Shown: positions 7,948 to 17,494, counted from the stretch's first letter. The stretch: DNA of 64,000 nt from Azospirillum baldaniorum (GCF_003119195.2 NZ_CP022253.1:1993001-2057000), one strand, 5' to 3'. Made by a program: numbers and translations. The notes: generated from the sequence alone by a model not told the origin.

Positions 7948-10900
7948 TCACGCCGGCACGGCCTTCAATTGCTGGTCCACCGCCGCCGCCAGTTCACGGG
8001 GGGTCACCGGCTTGTGGATCACCGTCAGCCCGTGGGCGGTGGCGTCCAGCAGGCAGTCCGGCGCCGTCTCCCCGGTCAGGATCACCCCCGGAACCCCGCT
8101 GCCGTAGCGCTCGCGCACACGCAGGATCACCTCGGTCCCGATCCGCCCCTCGCGCAGCCGGTAATCGGCGATCACGATGTCGGGAACGCGGGTCTGTGCC
8201 GACAGACGCTCCATGGCCTGATCGGCGCTGCCCGCCGCCAGCACCGCATACCCCCACTCCGTCAGGATCAGCTGAAGCCCCATCAGCACGATGGCGTCGT
8301 CGTCCACCAGCACGGCGAGGCGGCCCTGCCCCATTCCCGGTGCCGCACCTCCCGCCCCCGCGGCGGCGGCGACCACCGTTTCGCCCATCGGCACCAGAAC
8401 CCGGAAGGCCGAGCCCTTGCCCACCGCGGAACGCACCTCCACCGGATGGTCCAGCAGCCGCGACAGGCGCCGTACAATGGCAAGGCCGAGGCCGAGCCCC
8501 TGGTTGCGGTCCCGCTCCGGGTTGCCGACCTGATGGAACTCCTCGAAGATGCGCTCCAGATGATCGTCGGGAATGCCCATGCCGGTGTCCTGGATGACGA
8601 TCGACAGGAAGCGCCCGTCCGGCCGGCACTGCACCCGCACCAGCCCGCTGTCGGTGTAGCGGATGGCGTTCTCGACCAGATTGCGCAGCAGCCGGCCCAG
8701 CAGCGTGCGGTCGCTGCGCACCCGCCCGGCGGCGACCTCCACCTGCCAGCCGATGCCCTTGCCCGCGGCGACCGGCGCGTAGGCGGCGCGGATGGGGTCC
8801 AAAACCTCCCCGATGTCGAAATCCTCGAACACCGGCGTCACCACCCCGGCGTCGAGGCGCGACACGTCGAGCAGGCTGTCCAGCAGCCCCTTCAACGCGT
8901 CCAGCCCCTGCTCCAGATGGGTCAGGATCTTGGTGCCGGCGGGGGACCCGACATGGGCCGACAGGGCGGCGGCGAAGAAGAACAGCGACTGGAGCGGCTG
9001 GCGCAGGTCGTGGCTGGCTGCCGCCAGGAACTTGGACTTGGCGAGGTTGGCGCGCTCCGCCTCGTCGCGGGCGGAACGCAGCTCGGCCTCCATCGCCTTG
9101 CGCTCGGTGATGTCCTCGGCGACGGTGATGCGGTAGGCCGGCTCCGTGCCGGTGATCCGGGCGAGCGACGAGGTCACCCGCACCCACACCGCCCCGCCGT
9201 CCTTGCGGCGGTAGCGCTTCTCCAGGGCGTAGCTGGCCAATTCTCCGGACAGCAGCCGCTCAATCAGTTGTTCCTCCGCCGGCAGATCGGCCGGGTCGGT
9301 GATGTCGCGGTAGGTCCGCCGCAGCAACTCCTCCCGCGGGTAGCCGACGATGTCGCAGATCTTGGCGTTGACGTCGAGGATGCGGCCATCCAACCCCACC
9401 CGCTCGATGCCCACCGCCGCCAGTTCGAAGACCGACCGGAACCGTTCGTCGCTCTGGCGGCGCGCCGTCTCGGCCCGGCGCAGGTCGGTGACCTCCATCA
9501 CGACGGCGCCGACCGCCGCGACCTCGATCCCCTCATGCACGGGAAACAGGGCGATCAGCCAATGGCGCGTCACGCCCGGCTCCCGGGGCGTCTCGCCCAT
9601 CACCTCCCGGTAGGGAATCGGCTCGCCGGTGTCGAAGACCCGGTCGATCAGCGGCTCGACGCTGGCGCCCACGACGGGAAGCAGGTCCGCCAGCGTGCGG
9701 CCCATGTGGGCCTCCGCCAGGATGCCGTTGGCGTCGGCCAGTTGCTCGTTGATGCGGATGTAGCGGCGCTCACGGTCGAAGAAGGCGAAACCGACCGGCG
9801 CGTTCTGCAGCAGGCTGTTCAACTGCGCCAGCAGTGCGTTCTTTTCCCGGTTGGCCGAAACCAGCGCGGCCTCCCCCCACTTGCGGGCGGTGGTGTCCTG
9901 GAAGAAGACGGCCAGCCCGTCCGGCGACGGGAAGGCGCGCACGGCGAACCAGGACTCAAAGGCCGTGCAATACTCCTCGAACTCGACGGGTGTCTGATCC
10001 TTCATGGCGCGGCGGTAATTCTCGCCGAAGGCGCTGGTGGCGACCTCCGGAAAGACGTCCCACAGATCCTGGCCAATCAGGTCGCGCCCCCCGGCGATCA
10101 GCGTTCGGGCTCGCTCGTTGATGAAGGTGATGCGCCACTGGCGGTCCACCTCGAACACGCCGTCGGTGATGCTGCCCAGAACGGCGGCCGTCTTGTGGGC
10201 CAGCGCGTTGGCCTGTTCCCGGACCTGCTGCTGGCGGGCCAGTTCCTCGGCCATGCCGTCGAAGGCGCGGGCCAGCGTGCCGAGTTCGGACGACTGCTTC
10301 GCCACGCCGCTGCGCGCCGTCAGGTCGCCGCCCTTCCAGCGCTCCGCCGTCGCGACCAGCGCCGCCACCGGCCGCCGCAGGAACCGGCTGGCGCCCCACC
10401 AGACGGCGAGCAGCGTCAGCAGCAGCACCATGGCGATGCCGGTCATTGCCTGAAGCATCGCGCCGCGGATCGGTCCCAGCGCCTCGCCCTTGTCGAGACA
10501 GACCACGACGCCGACGCCGTCCAGGCTCCGGCCGGTCGGCTGATAGGCGACGATGCGCGGCCGGCCGTCCGGCCCGGTCACTTCGGCGACGCCAGGGTCC
10601 TCGCGGGAGAGCAGCGCGATAACCGATGGGGACAGTACGCCGCCATCCGTCTGGTTCGGCCCCGTCTGGTTTGGCCCCGTCTGGTTCGGCAGGGGCGGCA
10701 CCTGGGCGACCACCCGGTCGCGTCGATCCACAAGCGTGATCCGCGCGTTGCCGGACAGCGGCCGCTGGGACAGGAAATCGGCGATCCAGGAGATATCGGT
10801 CATCGCCGTCACGACGCCGGCCGGCCGCCCCTCCGCGTCCTTGAAGCCCAACGCGACGGGCATGGCGGAGCGCCCGTCCGTCCGGCGGAAGACATGTTCG

Positions 10901-11310
10901 CCCAGGGTCATCCGACCGCTGTCCAGCGCGTCGCGGAAATAGTCGCGGTCGGCGATGGAAATTCCCAGCGAGGCGCGATCGGTCGCGCAACGCACCACCC
11001 CGTCCAGCCCGGCGATCACGATGCCAAGATGACCGGGATACGACGCGCGCAGGTCGTCCATCAGCGCCTGACAGGCCGGGGAACCGGGGGCGCGCACCGG
11101 ATCGGCCGTCACCAGCGTGCTCAGCACCTGCCGCAGCCCGTCGATCATCCGATGCTGTTCCGCCTCGAACAGCGCGGCGAGGTGCAGGGCGTCCCGCCCC
11201 ACCTCGGCCTCCCGGGCGGCGCGCAGGGCCAACTCGTTCTTCACCTCGATGACGGCCGCCGGAATCATCGCCACGAAGACGAGCAGCAACAGGCGGTGAA
11301 GAAGGCTCAT
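7948..11310 (-). CDS. Membrane-bound hybrid histidine kinase (Cache, HAMP, PAS, HisKA, HATPase, REC)
   Basis: Protein of 1120 residues. Order: membrane segment 5-22; periplasmic double-Cache domain about 30-280 (IADRDYFRDAL and MPVALGFKDAEGRPAGVV are Cache_1 hallmarks); second membrane segment about 285-310; HAMP about 312-365; PAS domains near 380-480, 495-610 and 625-740 (the last ends with a PAC-type VRVTSSLARITGTEPAYRITVAEDITERK); HisKA with phospho-acceptor H767 in AAASHDLRQPLQ; HATPase (NLVENAIRYTDSG, DTGMGIPDDHLERIFEEF, GLGLAIVRRL); receiver with phospho-acceptor D1049 in IVIADYRLREG. It senses a periplasmic small ligand; the partner regulator is not in view. A tandem repeat encodes NQTGP copies in the sensor domain. 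Confidence 0.93.
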   Translation of the reverse strand: MSLLHRLLLLVFVAMIPAAVIEVKNELALRAAREAEVGRDALHLAALFEAEQHRMIDGLRQVLSTLVTADPVRAPGSPACQALMDDLRASYPGHLGIVIAGLDGVVRCATDRASLGISIADRDYFRDALDSGRMTLGEHVFRRTDGRSAMPVALGFKDAEGRPAGVVTAMTDISWIADFLSQRPLSGNARITLVDRRDRVVAQVPPLPNQTGPNQTGPNQTDGGVLSPSVIALLSREDPGVAEVTGPDGRPRIVAYQPTGRSLDGVGVVVCLDKGEALGPIRGAMLQAMTGIAMVLLLTLLAVWWGASRFLRRPVAALVATAERWKGGDLTARSGVAKQSSELGTLARAFDGMAEELARQQQVREQANALAHKTAAVLGSITDGVFEVDRQWRITFINERARTLIAGGRDLIGQDLWDVFPEVATSAFGENYRRAMKDQTPVEFEEYCTAFESWFAVRAFPSPDGLAVFFQDTTARKWGEAALVSANREKNALLAQLNSLLQNAPVGFAFFDRERRYIRINEQLADANGILAEAHMGRTLADLLPVVGASVEPLIDRVFDTGEPIPYREVMGETPREPGVTRHWLIALFPVHEGIEVAAVGAVVMEVTDLRRAETARRQSDERFRSVFELAAVGIERVGLDGRILDVNAKICDIVGYPREELLRRTYRDITDPADLPAEEQLIERLLSGELASYALEKRYRRKDGGAVWVRVTSSLARITGTEPAYRITVAEDITERKAMEAELRSARDEAERANLAKSKFLAAASHDLRQPLQSLFFFAAALSAHVGSPAGTKILTHLEQGLDALKGLLDSLLDVSRLDAGVVTPVFEDFDIGEVLDPIRAAYAPVAAGKGIGWQVEVAAGRVRSDRTLLGRLLRNLVENAIRYTDSGLVRVQCRPDGRFLSIVIQDTGMGIPDDHLERIFEEFHQVGNPERDRNQGLGLGLAIVRRLSRLLDHPVEVRSAVGKGSAFRVLVPMGETVVAAAAGAGGAAPGMGQGRLAVLVDDDAIVLMGLQLILTEWGYAVLAAGSADQAMERLSAQTRVPDIVIADYRLREGRIGTEVILRVRERYGSGVPGVILTGETAPDCLLDATAHGLTVIHKPVTPRELAAAVDQQLKAVPA
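10649..10693 (-). repeat. 15-bp tandem repeat inside the Cache sensor domain
   Basis: The unit GTCTGGTTCGGCCCC occurs at 10649-10663, with one T/C change at 10664-10678, and 12 of its bases at 10679-10690. On the coding strand it gives NQTGP repeated, near residue 210 of the kinase. The 15-bp period keeps the frame. Confidence 0.9.
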
Positions 11311-11368
11311 GCAAAACGGCTTTCGGAAAATGATGCCGTAAGACCGTGCGGGATGCGGGATGCTCCCG

Positions 11369-11683
11369 TCAACGGGCGCGGGTGGGGATACGGGTGGCCT
11401 TCCACACGCCGGAGCGCTCGGCCCCGGCGGCGATGCGGCGGTCGGCGATCTCCGACTCCTCCACCTCGGCGATCCCGGCGTGCTTCAGGGCGCGCAGAAG
11501 AACGCTGCGGACGGTCGTCCCCTCCTCCTCGGCGCGGCGGCGGACGGCGCGCTTGACGCTCTGCGGCACCATGGCGGCCAATTGCACGTCGGGTTCGCGC
11601 GCGGCGGACGGAGCCTGATCGGCATTGGACGGAATGACATCGTGCGGAATGGCGTGGGCGGGTCGGAAGGGATGGTCGCGCAT
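11369..11683 (-). CDS. Small ribbon-helix-helix-like protein
   Basis: Protein of 104 residues. The middle, about residues 34-68, reads VQLAAMVPQSVKRAVRRRAEEEGTTVRSVLLRALKHAGI, the strand-helix-helix pattern seen in MetJ/Arc/CopG-type DNA-binding proteins and in plasmid-type small binders. Both flanks are polar and basic; the C-terminus RSGVWKATRIPTRAR is strongly positive. It lies 58 bp upstream of the hybrid kinase on the same strand and may be cotranscribed. A DNA-binding role is inference from the pattern only. Confidence 0.6.
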   Translation of the reverse strand: MRDHPFRPAHAIPHDVIPSNADQAPSAAREPDVQLAAMVPQSVKRAVRRRAEEEGTTVRSVLLRALKHAGIAEVEESEIADRRIAAGAERSGVWKATRIPTRAR

Positions 11684-11903
11684 CGGTTCTGCCGTACATG
11701 GTTCGAAGGTACGAAACCCTCTCCGCTTATAGTTAATTTCTTGTTAACCATGAATTCGCCAACGGCGTTCGGGGCGCCCCGATACATCGGAATAGCGGTT
11801 GACCTGCACAATCCTGCACCGAACAGTGGCCGACCGGGACTTCCGGCGCCACGGCACCGGTTCACCACCCCTTTCGTACGGCCAGAGCAGAGGAGCGCCG
11901 ACG
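11684..11903. other. AT-rich intergenic region
   Basis: About 220 bases between two divergent genes. It has an AT-rich core (11725-11760, with TTATAGTTAATTTCTTGTTAACCAT) that could hold promoters for both. No RNA gene or long repeat was seen. Confidence 0.5.
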
Positions 11904-13370
11904 TTGTCAGCACGCCCTTCGAAACGCCGCATCGCCATCATCGGAGCCGGCTTCACCGGCAGCGTCCTCGCCGCACACCTGATGCGTCGCGCCGATGAGC
12001 CGACCAGCCTGCACCTGATCGAGCGCACGCCCAGCGTCGGCGCCGGCCTCGCCTACTCGACACCCAACGCCACGCATCTGCTGAACGTGCGCGCCTACAA
12101 CATGAGCGCCTATCCGGACGACCCACGGCACTTCCTCCGCTGGCTGTGGGCGCAGGACGGAGGGGTGCTGGACGATAAGGCCGGAGCGGTGCCGCCCAGC
12201 GGCCATGCCTTCGTCTCCCGCGCCCGCTACGGAGCCTACATCCAGGACGTTCTTCGGGAGGCCATGGCCGCCGCGCCGCCCCACGTCTCGCTCACCGTGT
12301 CCCAGGCGGAAGCGGTGGACATCGCGTCGGACGCGCGGGGCACCCGGCTGCGGCTGGGCAACGGGACCAGCCTGTCGGTGGACACGGCGGTTCTGTGCAT
12401 CGGCAACTTCGCCCCCTCGCCGCCGCCGGTCCCGGCGCCGGAAGTCTACGCCTCCAGCCGCTACGTGGCCTCGCCCTGGGACTGGCCGGCGCTGGCCACC
12501 ATCGCCCCCGACGCGCCCGTGCTGATCCTGGGGACCGGGCTGACCATGGTGGACACCGTCCTGTCGCTGGAGGACCAGGGACACCGCGGCCCGATCGTCG
12601 CCCTGTCGCGCCGCGGCCTGCTGCCACAGACGCACGAGGAGACGCGGCCCTTCAAGAGCTTCATCCACCCGCAGGTGATGCCGCGCACCGTGTTGGACGT
12701 GATGATCGCCCTGAAGGCCGACGTCCGCCGCGCGCGGGAGACGGGGTTCGACTGGCGGTCGGCCTTCGACGCGCTGCGCCCCTACCATCACCTGATCTGG
12801 AGCCACCTGCCGACCGAGGAACGGCGGCGCTTCCTGCGCCACGTCCGCCCCTATTGGGAGGTCCACCGCCACCGCATCGCGCCCGAGGTGGCGGCCCGCA
12901 TCGCCGCCCTCTGCGCCAACGGGCGGCTGACCATCCGCGCCGGCCGCCTTCAGACGCTGAGCCTCGTTCCGAACGGGGTGGAGGCGACCGTCCGCGCCCG
13001 CGGGGCGGAGGGAACCGTCTGGACCCGGTCGGTGGGGGCCATCGTCAACGCCACCGGCACCGAGTGCGACTTCAGCCGGATCGCCCATCCGCTGGTCAAG
13101 GCGCTGCTGACTCGCGGCCTGGCGCGGCCCGACCCGCTGCGGCTGGGGCTGGACGTCACCGTGGACGGCGCCCTGATCGGCGAGGACGGGCAGGCATCGG
13201 ACCGGCTGTTCGCGCTCGGCCCGGTCAGCCGGCCGCCCTTCTGGGAGATGACCGCTGTGCCCGAACTGCGCAACCAATGCGCCCAGGCCGCCCGACACAT
13301 CGCCGGACTGCGGCGGTCCACCTACCCTCTGGCGGAGCCGGCCTTTCTGGGCGCACGGGCGGTGCCCTGA
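11904..13370 (+). CDS. FAD/NAD(P)-binding protein
   Basis: Flavoprotein-like protein of 488 residues. Seen: an N-terminal Rossmann motif RIAIIGAGFTGSVLAAHLM (GxGxxG), then LIERTPSVGAGLAYSTPNATHLLNVRAYNMSAYPDDP, diagnostic of the FAD-NAD(P)-binding family typified by HI_0933-unrelated 'NAD_binding_9' proteins (G-A-G-x-A-Y...H-L-L-N-V). A second nucleotide loop, VLILGTGLTMVDTVLSL, lies near residue 210, and FWEMTAVPELRNQC near the C-terminus. Members act on unknown or hydroxynitrile-type substrates. TTG 11904 was chosen because GAGG lies shortly upstream and the Rossmann strand follows at once; another TTG at 11799 is in frame. Confidence 0.83.
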   Translation: MSARPSKRRIAIIGAGFTGSVLAAHLMRRADEPTSLHLIERTPSVGAGLAYSTPNATHLLNVRAYNMSAYPDDPRHFLRWLWAQDGGVLDDKAGAVPPSGHAFVSRARYGAYIQDVLREAMAAAPPHVSLTVSQAEAVDIASDARGTRLRLGNGTSLSVDTAVLCIGNFAPSPPPVPAPEVYASSRYVASPWDWPALATIAPDAPVLILGTGLTMVDTVLSLEDQGHRGPIVALSRRGLLPQTHEETRPFKSFIHPQVMPRTVLDVMIALKADVRRARETGFDWRSAFDALRPYHHLIWSHLPTEERRRFLRHVRPYWEVHRHRIAPEVAARIAALCANGRLTIRAGRLQTLSLVPNGVEATVRARGAEGTVWTRSVGAIVNATGTECDFSRIAHPLVKALLTRGLARPDPLRLGLDVTVDGALIGEDGQASDRLFALGPVSRPPFWEMTAVPELRNQCAQAARHIAGLRRSTYPLAEPAFLGARAVP

Positions 13371-13404
13371 CGGATGGGGTTGCCGAACCGCGCCCCCGCC
13401 TCCC

Positions 13405-13905
13405 TCACCAGGGGGTGCCGTCGCGATGCGTGAAGAGATCCGTCACGCTGTCGTAGCGCAGATCCTCGTCCGGGTAATGCGCCTCGTCCCCCGCGCTGCG
13501 GTCGCCGACCTCCAGGTAGGTCGCCGGTTCGTCGGAGCGGTTGACGAGCTGATGCCCGTCTGGCTTTCCGGCTGGGAAGCCGGCGCACATGCCGGGACGC
13601 AGGACCGTCTCGCCGGCGTCGGTGACCAGGGTCAGCTCGCCGTCCAGCACATAGACGAACTCGTCCTGGCGGGTGTGCCAGTGCCGCAGGGCGGAGGCGG
13701 CGCCCGGCTCCAGCCGGGTCAGGTTCACGCCGAAGTTGGTGATCCCCAGCGGGTTGCCCAGCCGCTTGCGCAGGCGCCCGGCAACCGCCGCGCGGAACGG
13801 CTCCGGATAGTCGGTGGCGCCGAGCTTCGCCCTGACCGCGGCGGGGTCGAGGACTGGGGCGGTGGGCGGCGCGTCGGGCGGGACGCAGGCGGGGGGCTTG
13901 TCTGA
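13405..13905 (-). CDS. Cupin-domain protein
   Basis: Protein of about 166 residues. Seen: the cupin motif 1 HWHTRQDEFVYVLDGELTLV (two His and one Glu that bind metal, then Gly) and motif 2 PGMCAGFPAGKPDGHQLVNRSDEPATYLEVGDR with the last metal His. It ends with YDSVTDLFTHRDGTPW, typical of single-domain cupins annotated as cupin_2 proteins. The start is uncertain: TTG 13905 has GGAGA seven bases upstream, GTG 13926 does not. It is convergent with the FAD protein gene. Substrate unknown. Confidence 0.83.
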   Translation of the reverse strand, partial: SDKPPACVPPDAPPTAPVLDPAAVRAKLGATDYPEPFRAAVAGRLRKRLGNPLGITNFGVNLTRLEPGAASALRHWHTRQDEFVYVLDGELTLVTDAGETVLRPGMCAGFPAGKPDGHQLVNRSDEPATYLEVGDRSAGDEAHYPDEDLRYDSVTDLFTHRDGTPW

Positions 13906-14063
13906 CAAAGGTGGGTCTCCCTTCACCGGGGAACGATACCGATCTCTGGATTCGGTCCGGGATCGTCACTGTAGGCCATCGGGCACGGACCGACCATCCG
14001 GCCTGTTGAGCCACCGGCCGGGCACCTCATCGGGGCAAGGCCCAACGAAAGGGGGAAAGGCGC

Positions 14064-14708
14064 ATGGAGACGACGCTCTACATTCCACCGCTCGGCCTTG
14101 CGGGCCAGTTCGAAGCGCCCGCCGATTTCGCGGCGGCGGTGATCTTCGCCCATGGCACCTCCAGCGGACGGAAGAGCCCGCGCAACGTCCGCGTCGCCGC
14201 GCGATTGCGCGAGGCCGGATTCGCCACGCTGCTGATGGACCTGCTGACCGAGGGAGAGAAGGCCGACCCGGCCAACCAGTTCGATGTCCACCGCCAGTCC
14301 GAACACCTGCTGCTGGCCGTCCGCCACCTGCGCGCGACCACCGCGGTGGAGCGCAAGCCAATCGGCTTCTTCGGCGCCGGGTCCGGAGCGGCGTCGGCGC
14401 TGATCGCGGCGGGTCGCGCCGCGGAGCACGACAGCATCGGCGCCGTGGTCTGCCGCGGCGGTCGGCCCGATCTGGCGGAGGAGTGGCTGAACGCCGTCGC
14501 CGCCCCCACCCTGCTGGTGGTCGGCGGCAAGGACGCGCCGGCGCTGGACCTCAACAACGACGCCTTCAGCCGGCTGCACTGCACCAAGGCGCTGGAGGTC
14601 GTGCCGGGGGCCGGGCGCCTGTTCGAGGAGACGGGGAAACTGGATCAGGTGGCCGATTCCGCGCGCTCCTGGTTCACCACCCATCTGCTCAAGGCTGCCA
14701 ACGGCTGA
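14064..14708 (+). CDS. Dienelactone hydrolase-like alpha/beta protein, catalytic residues apparently lost
   Basis: Protein of 214 residues with an alpha/beta hydrolase layout: VIFAHGTSSGRKSPRNVRVAARLREAGFATLLMDLLT, then IGFFGAGSGAASALIAAGR, CRGGRPDLAEEWLNAVAAPTLLVVGGKDAPALDLNN and VPGAGRLFEETGKLDQVA. Relatives usually carry GASTGA at the nucleophile elbow and ATHLFEEPG at the catalytic His. Here the elbow Ser is Gly, with a Ser one place later, and the His is Arg. The Asp of GGKD is kept. Either a pseudo-enzyme or one with a shifted nucleophile. It has its own start with GAAAGG upstream. Confidence 0.75.
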   Translation: METTLYIPPLGLAGQFEAPADFAAAVIFAHGTSSGRKSPRNVRVAARLREAGFATLLMDLLTEGEKADPANQFDVHRQSEHLLLAVRHLRATTAVERKPIGFFGAGSGAASALIAAGRAAEHDSIGAVVCRGGRPDLAEEWLNAVAAPTLLVVGGKDAPALDLNNDAFSRLHCTKALEVVPGAGRLFEETGKLDQVADSARSWFTTHLLKAANG

Positions 14709-14785
14709 GCGCGGGTCGACAGCGGGAGCGATGCGGGCTACCTCTGGTTTCCCTACCGCATCGCAGCGTCCGGATCCGACCGCCC

Positions 14786-15649
14786 ATGCCCCAGCTCGAA
14801 ATCCTCAGCCACCGCCCCGTTGGACCGGCCAAGCCCGTGCCCCTGCTGTTCGTCCATGGCGCCTTCTGCGGTGGCTGGATCTGGGACGAGCATTTCCTGC
14901 CCTGGTTCGCCGAGCGGGGGTGGGAGGCGCACGCCGTGTCCCTGCGCGGCCACGGCGCCAGCGAGGGGCGGGAGCGGCTGAACAGCTTCGGCATCGTCGA
15001 TTACATCGAGGATGTTCTGGCCGCCGCGGACGCCTGCTCCGCCCCGCCGGTGCTGATCGGCCATTCCATGGGCGGCATGGTGGTCCAGCGGACGCTGATC
15101 CGCCGTCGCTTCCCCGGAGCGGTCCTGATGGCTTCCGCGCCGCCGCACGGCCTGCTGGAATCGACGATGCGCCTGGCCTGGAGCGACCCCTACGTGTTCC
15201 AGCAGATGGGCATGCTGATGACCTTCTCCAACGGCATCGAACCGGAGGCGGTGCGCCGCGCCATGTTCTCCGATCGGGTGCCGCTGGAGTTGGCCAAGCG
15301 CTATGAACCGTTGATGCAGGAGGAATCGCAGCGCGTGCTTCTGGACATCGGCGGCTGGATTCCCTTCCCGCTCCTGCCGGCCCGCGGCGTTCCCGTGGCC
15401 GTGCTGGGCGCCGAGGAGGATCGGCTGATCCCCAAGGACCAGGTCGAGGCCACCGCCCGCGCCTTCCGGACGGAACCGATTTTCTACCCCGCGATGGGGC
15501 ACTGCATGATGCTCGAACCCGGCTGGGAATCGGTTGCCCATGACATCGTGGACTGGGTGGAGACGGCGGTGCTGAAGACGCAGGCGCCGAAGACGACGGA
15601 ACCACAGAGAAGGGCTCCCGATACGGGCGTCCGCGCCGCGGCCGACTGA
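14786..15649 (+). CDS. Alpha/beta hydrolase
   Basis: Protein of 287 residues. Seen: LLFVHGAFCGGWIWDEHFLPWFAERGWEAHAVSLRGHGASEG (oxyanion loop HGA and the R-G-H-G-x-S motif), nucleophile elbow VLIGHSMGGMVVQ (Ser in GHSMGG), acid VLGAEEDRLIPKDQ, and catalytic His in YPAMGHCMMLEPGW. All triad residues are present. The C-terminal 30 residues are polar and unlikely to be part of the fold. The family includes esterases, lipases and lactonases; the substrate is unknown. The start ATG 14786 gives the strand directly. Confidence 0.88.
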   Translation: MPQLEILSHRPVGPAKPVPLLFVHGAFCGGWIWDEHFLPWFAERGWEAHAVSLRGHGASEGRERLNSFGIVDYIEDVLAAADACSAPPVLIGHSMGGMVVQRTLIRRRFPGAVLMASAPPHGLLESTMRLAWSDPYVFQQMGMLMTFSNGIEPEAVRRAMFSDRVPLELAKRYEPLMQEESQRVLLDIGGWIPFPLLPARGVPVAVLGAEEDRLIPKDQVEATARAFRTEPIFYPAMGHCMMLEPGWESVAHDIVDWVETAVLKTQAPKTTEPQRRAPDTGVRAAAD

Positions 15650-15677
15650 CCGGCACGGCACGCCGCCGTTTCGCCGC

Positions 15678-17363
15678 TCACTGCGTGCGCAGGGTCTTCA
15701 GGAAGCCGCCGATCTCGCCGTTCAGGGTTTCCGACTGCTGGGCCAGTTGCCGGGACGCCTCCAGCACGGCATAGGCCATCTTCCCGCACTGCCCGGCGGC
15801 GGCGGTGACGCCTGAGATGTCGCGCGCCACGTCGCGCGTCACGTCGGCGGCCTGCTGGACGTTGCGGCTGATCGCCTGGGTGGCCGCCCCCTGCTCCTCC
15901 ACCGCCGACGCGATGATCGTGGCGATGCCGTTCACCTGCTCGATCACCCGCGCCACCCCGCCGATCTCGGCCACCGCCTCGCCGGTCGCGGACTGGACGC
16001 CGGCGACCTGGGCGGCGATCTCCTCGGTGGCGCGGGCGGTCTGGCTGGCGAGGCTCTTCACCTCGCCCGCGACCACCGCGAAGCCCTTGCCGGCCTCGCC
16101 AGCGCGGGCCGCCTCGATGGTCGCGTTGAGCGCCAGAAGGTTGGTCTGCGCCGCGATGTCGTTGATCAGGCTGACCACGGTGCCGATCCGCCCGACCGCC
16201 TCGGCCAGCCCGGTCACCTTGCCGGTGGCGCGCTCCGACGCGGTGGCGGCGTCCCGCGCGATGCGCGAGGCGTCGGCGACCCGGCGGCTGATCTCCCCCA
16301 CCGACCCGGAGAGCTGCTCCGTCGCCACCGCGACCGTCTGCACGTTGGCCGAGGTCTGCTCCGTCGCCGACGCCACGGCACCGGCCAGCCGGTCGGTCTG
16401 CCCGGCGGCGCGGGTCATCTCCTGGGCTTCGCGCTCCATCGCCTCGGTTTCGTGCGACACCGACTTCATCACCTCGCCGACGCTCCGCTCGAAGCGTTCG
16501 GCGAGACCGGCGAGGGTACGGCGCTTGTCCTCCTCCGAGCGGCGCAGCGTGGCGGCCTGATCGGCCTTCAGACGCTTCTTCTCCTCGGCGTTGCTCAGGA
16601 ACACGCGGGCGGCGCTGGCCATGGCGCCGATCTCGTCGCGGCGGGTCGCCTCGGGAAAGGCAACGGAAAGGTCGCCGTCCGCCAAAGCGTGCATGCGGAC
16701 GCTGAGGCTGCGGATGGTGGCGCTGAGCCGCACCCCGACCAGCGCGATCAGGCAGACCGCCGGCACCGCCAGAAGGCCGGCCACCGCCAGAACCGTCCAC
16801 AGCGTGCTCAGGAAGGCGCCGCGGATGTCGTCGATGAAGACGCCCGTCCCGATGTAGATGCCCCAGGGCTGGAAGGTCTTGATGTAGGACAGCTTCGCCG
16901 CCGTCTCGTTGCTGTTCGGGGCGACGTTCCAGAAATAGCCGTAGGTGCCCTCCCCCGAGGCCTTGGCGATGCGCGCCATGTCCATCAGGATCGGCGCGCC
17001 CGTGGTGTCCTTCACGCCGGACACGTCCTGCCCCATCAGCTTCGGGCTGGGATGGGCGAAACCGAAGCCGTCCAGCGTGATCGCGAACAGATACTCTTGC
17101 CCGCCGTAGCGCATGCCGAGAAGCGACCGTTTGAAGCGGGCCTGCGCCTCCTCCTGCGTGATCTGTCCGGCGGCGGCCTCCGCCTCGTAAGCGGCGGCCA
17201 TGCTGTGGGCGGCTTCGACCATGAAGCGGAGCGACTGGACGCGGTCGGCGTGCATGCGCTGGTAATTCAGCCAGAGGCCGGCACCGACAATGGCCGCCGA
17301 CGCGATGCTCGCCAGAGCCACCAACCCCCAAAGCTTCGAGCGGATGGACACATTATCGAACAT
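15678..17363 (-). CDS. Methyl-accepting chemotaxis protein (single Cache)
   Basis: Chemoreceptor of 561 residues. Seen: first membrane segment [24 protein letters not shown]; a periplasmic sCache_2 domain ([34 protein letters not shown] and [16 protein letters not shown]...[24 protein letters not shown]); second membrane segment near 180-205; HAMP; and a long signalling hairpin with the tip [47 protein letters not shown]. It ends in [10 protein letters not shown] without a CheR-tether pentapeptide. ATG 17363 was chosen because GGAAAGG precedes it. It signals through CheA/CheW, which are not in this window. Confidence 0.95.
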   Translation of the reverse strand: MFDNVSIRSKLWGLVALASIASAAIVGAGLWLNYQRMHADRVQSLRFMVEAAHSMAAAYEAEAAAGQITQEEAQARFKRSLLGMRYGGQEYLFAITLDGFGFAHPSPKLMGQDVSGVKDTTGAPILMDMARIAKASGEGTYGYFWNVAPNSNETAAKLSYIKTFQPWGIYIGTGVFIDDIRGAFLSTLWTVLAVAGLLAVPAVCLIALVGVRLSATIRSLSVRMHALADGDLSVAFPEATRRDEIGAMASAARVFLSNAEEKKRLKADQAATLRRSEEDKRRTLAGLAERFERSVGEVMKSVSHETEAMEREAQEMTRAAGQTDRLAGAVASATEQTSANVQTVAVATEQLSGSVGEISRRVADASRIARDAATASERATGKVTGLAEAVGRIGTVVSLINDIAAQTNLLALNATIEAARAGEAGKGFAVVAGEVKSLASQTARATEEIAAQVAGVQSATGEAVAEIGGVARVIEQVNGIATIIASAVEEQGAATQAISRNVQQAADVTRDVARDISGVTAAAGQCGKMAYAVLEASRQLAQQSETLNGEIGGFLKTLRTQ

Positions 17364-17476
17364 GACAACCTTTCCGACAAATCGGCGCCGATGGGCGGTG
17401 GCACGCGTGAGCGTTCCCATGCCGGAATGCTATCGAAGCAATCGTGACTCATTTGTTAATAGTTTTATTTAATCTC

Positions 17477-17494
17477 GTTCAAAGAAATTTGAAC
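17477..17494. promoter_or_regulatory. Perfect palindrome upstream of the chemoreceptor
   Basis: GTTCAAAGAAATTTGAAC: two 7-bp arms around GAAA, 114 bases upstream of the chemoreceptor start in an AT-rich stretch. It is a candidate operator. The flanking 17421-17596 gap is otherwise AT-rich and contains AAAGGAG at 17552-17558. Confidence 0.4.

Noticed and set aside
7969-11556. A plus-strand frame of almost 1200 codons opposite the hybrid kinase
   Set aside because: Its translation has no recognisable motif and is rich in H, Q, R and G, as expected from the antisense of a GC-rich gene. The minus-strand protein has complete kinase motifs.
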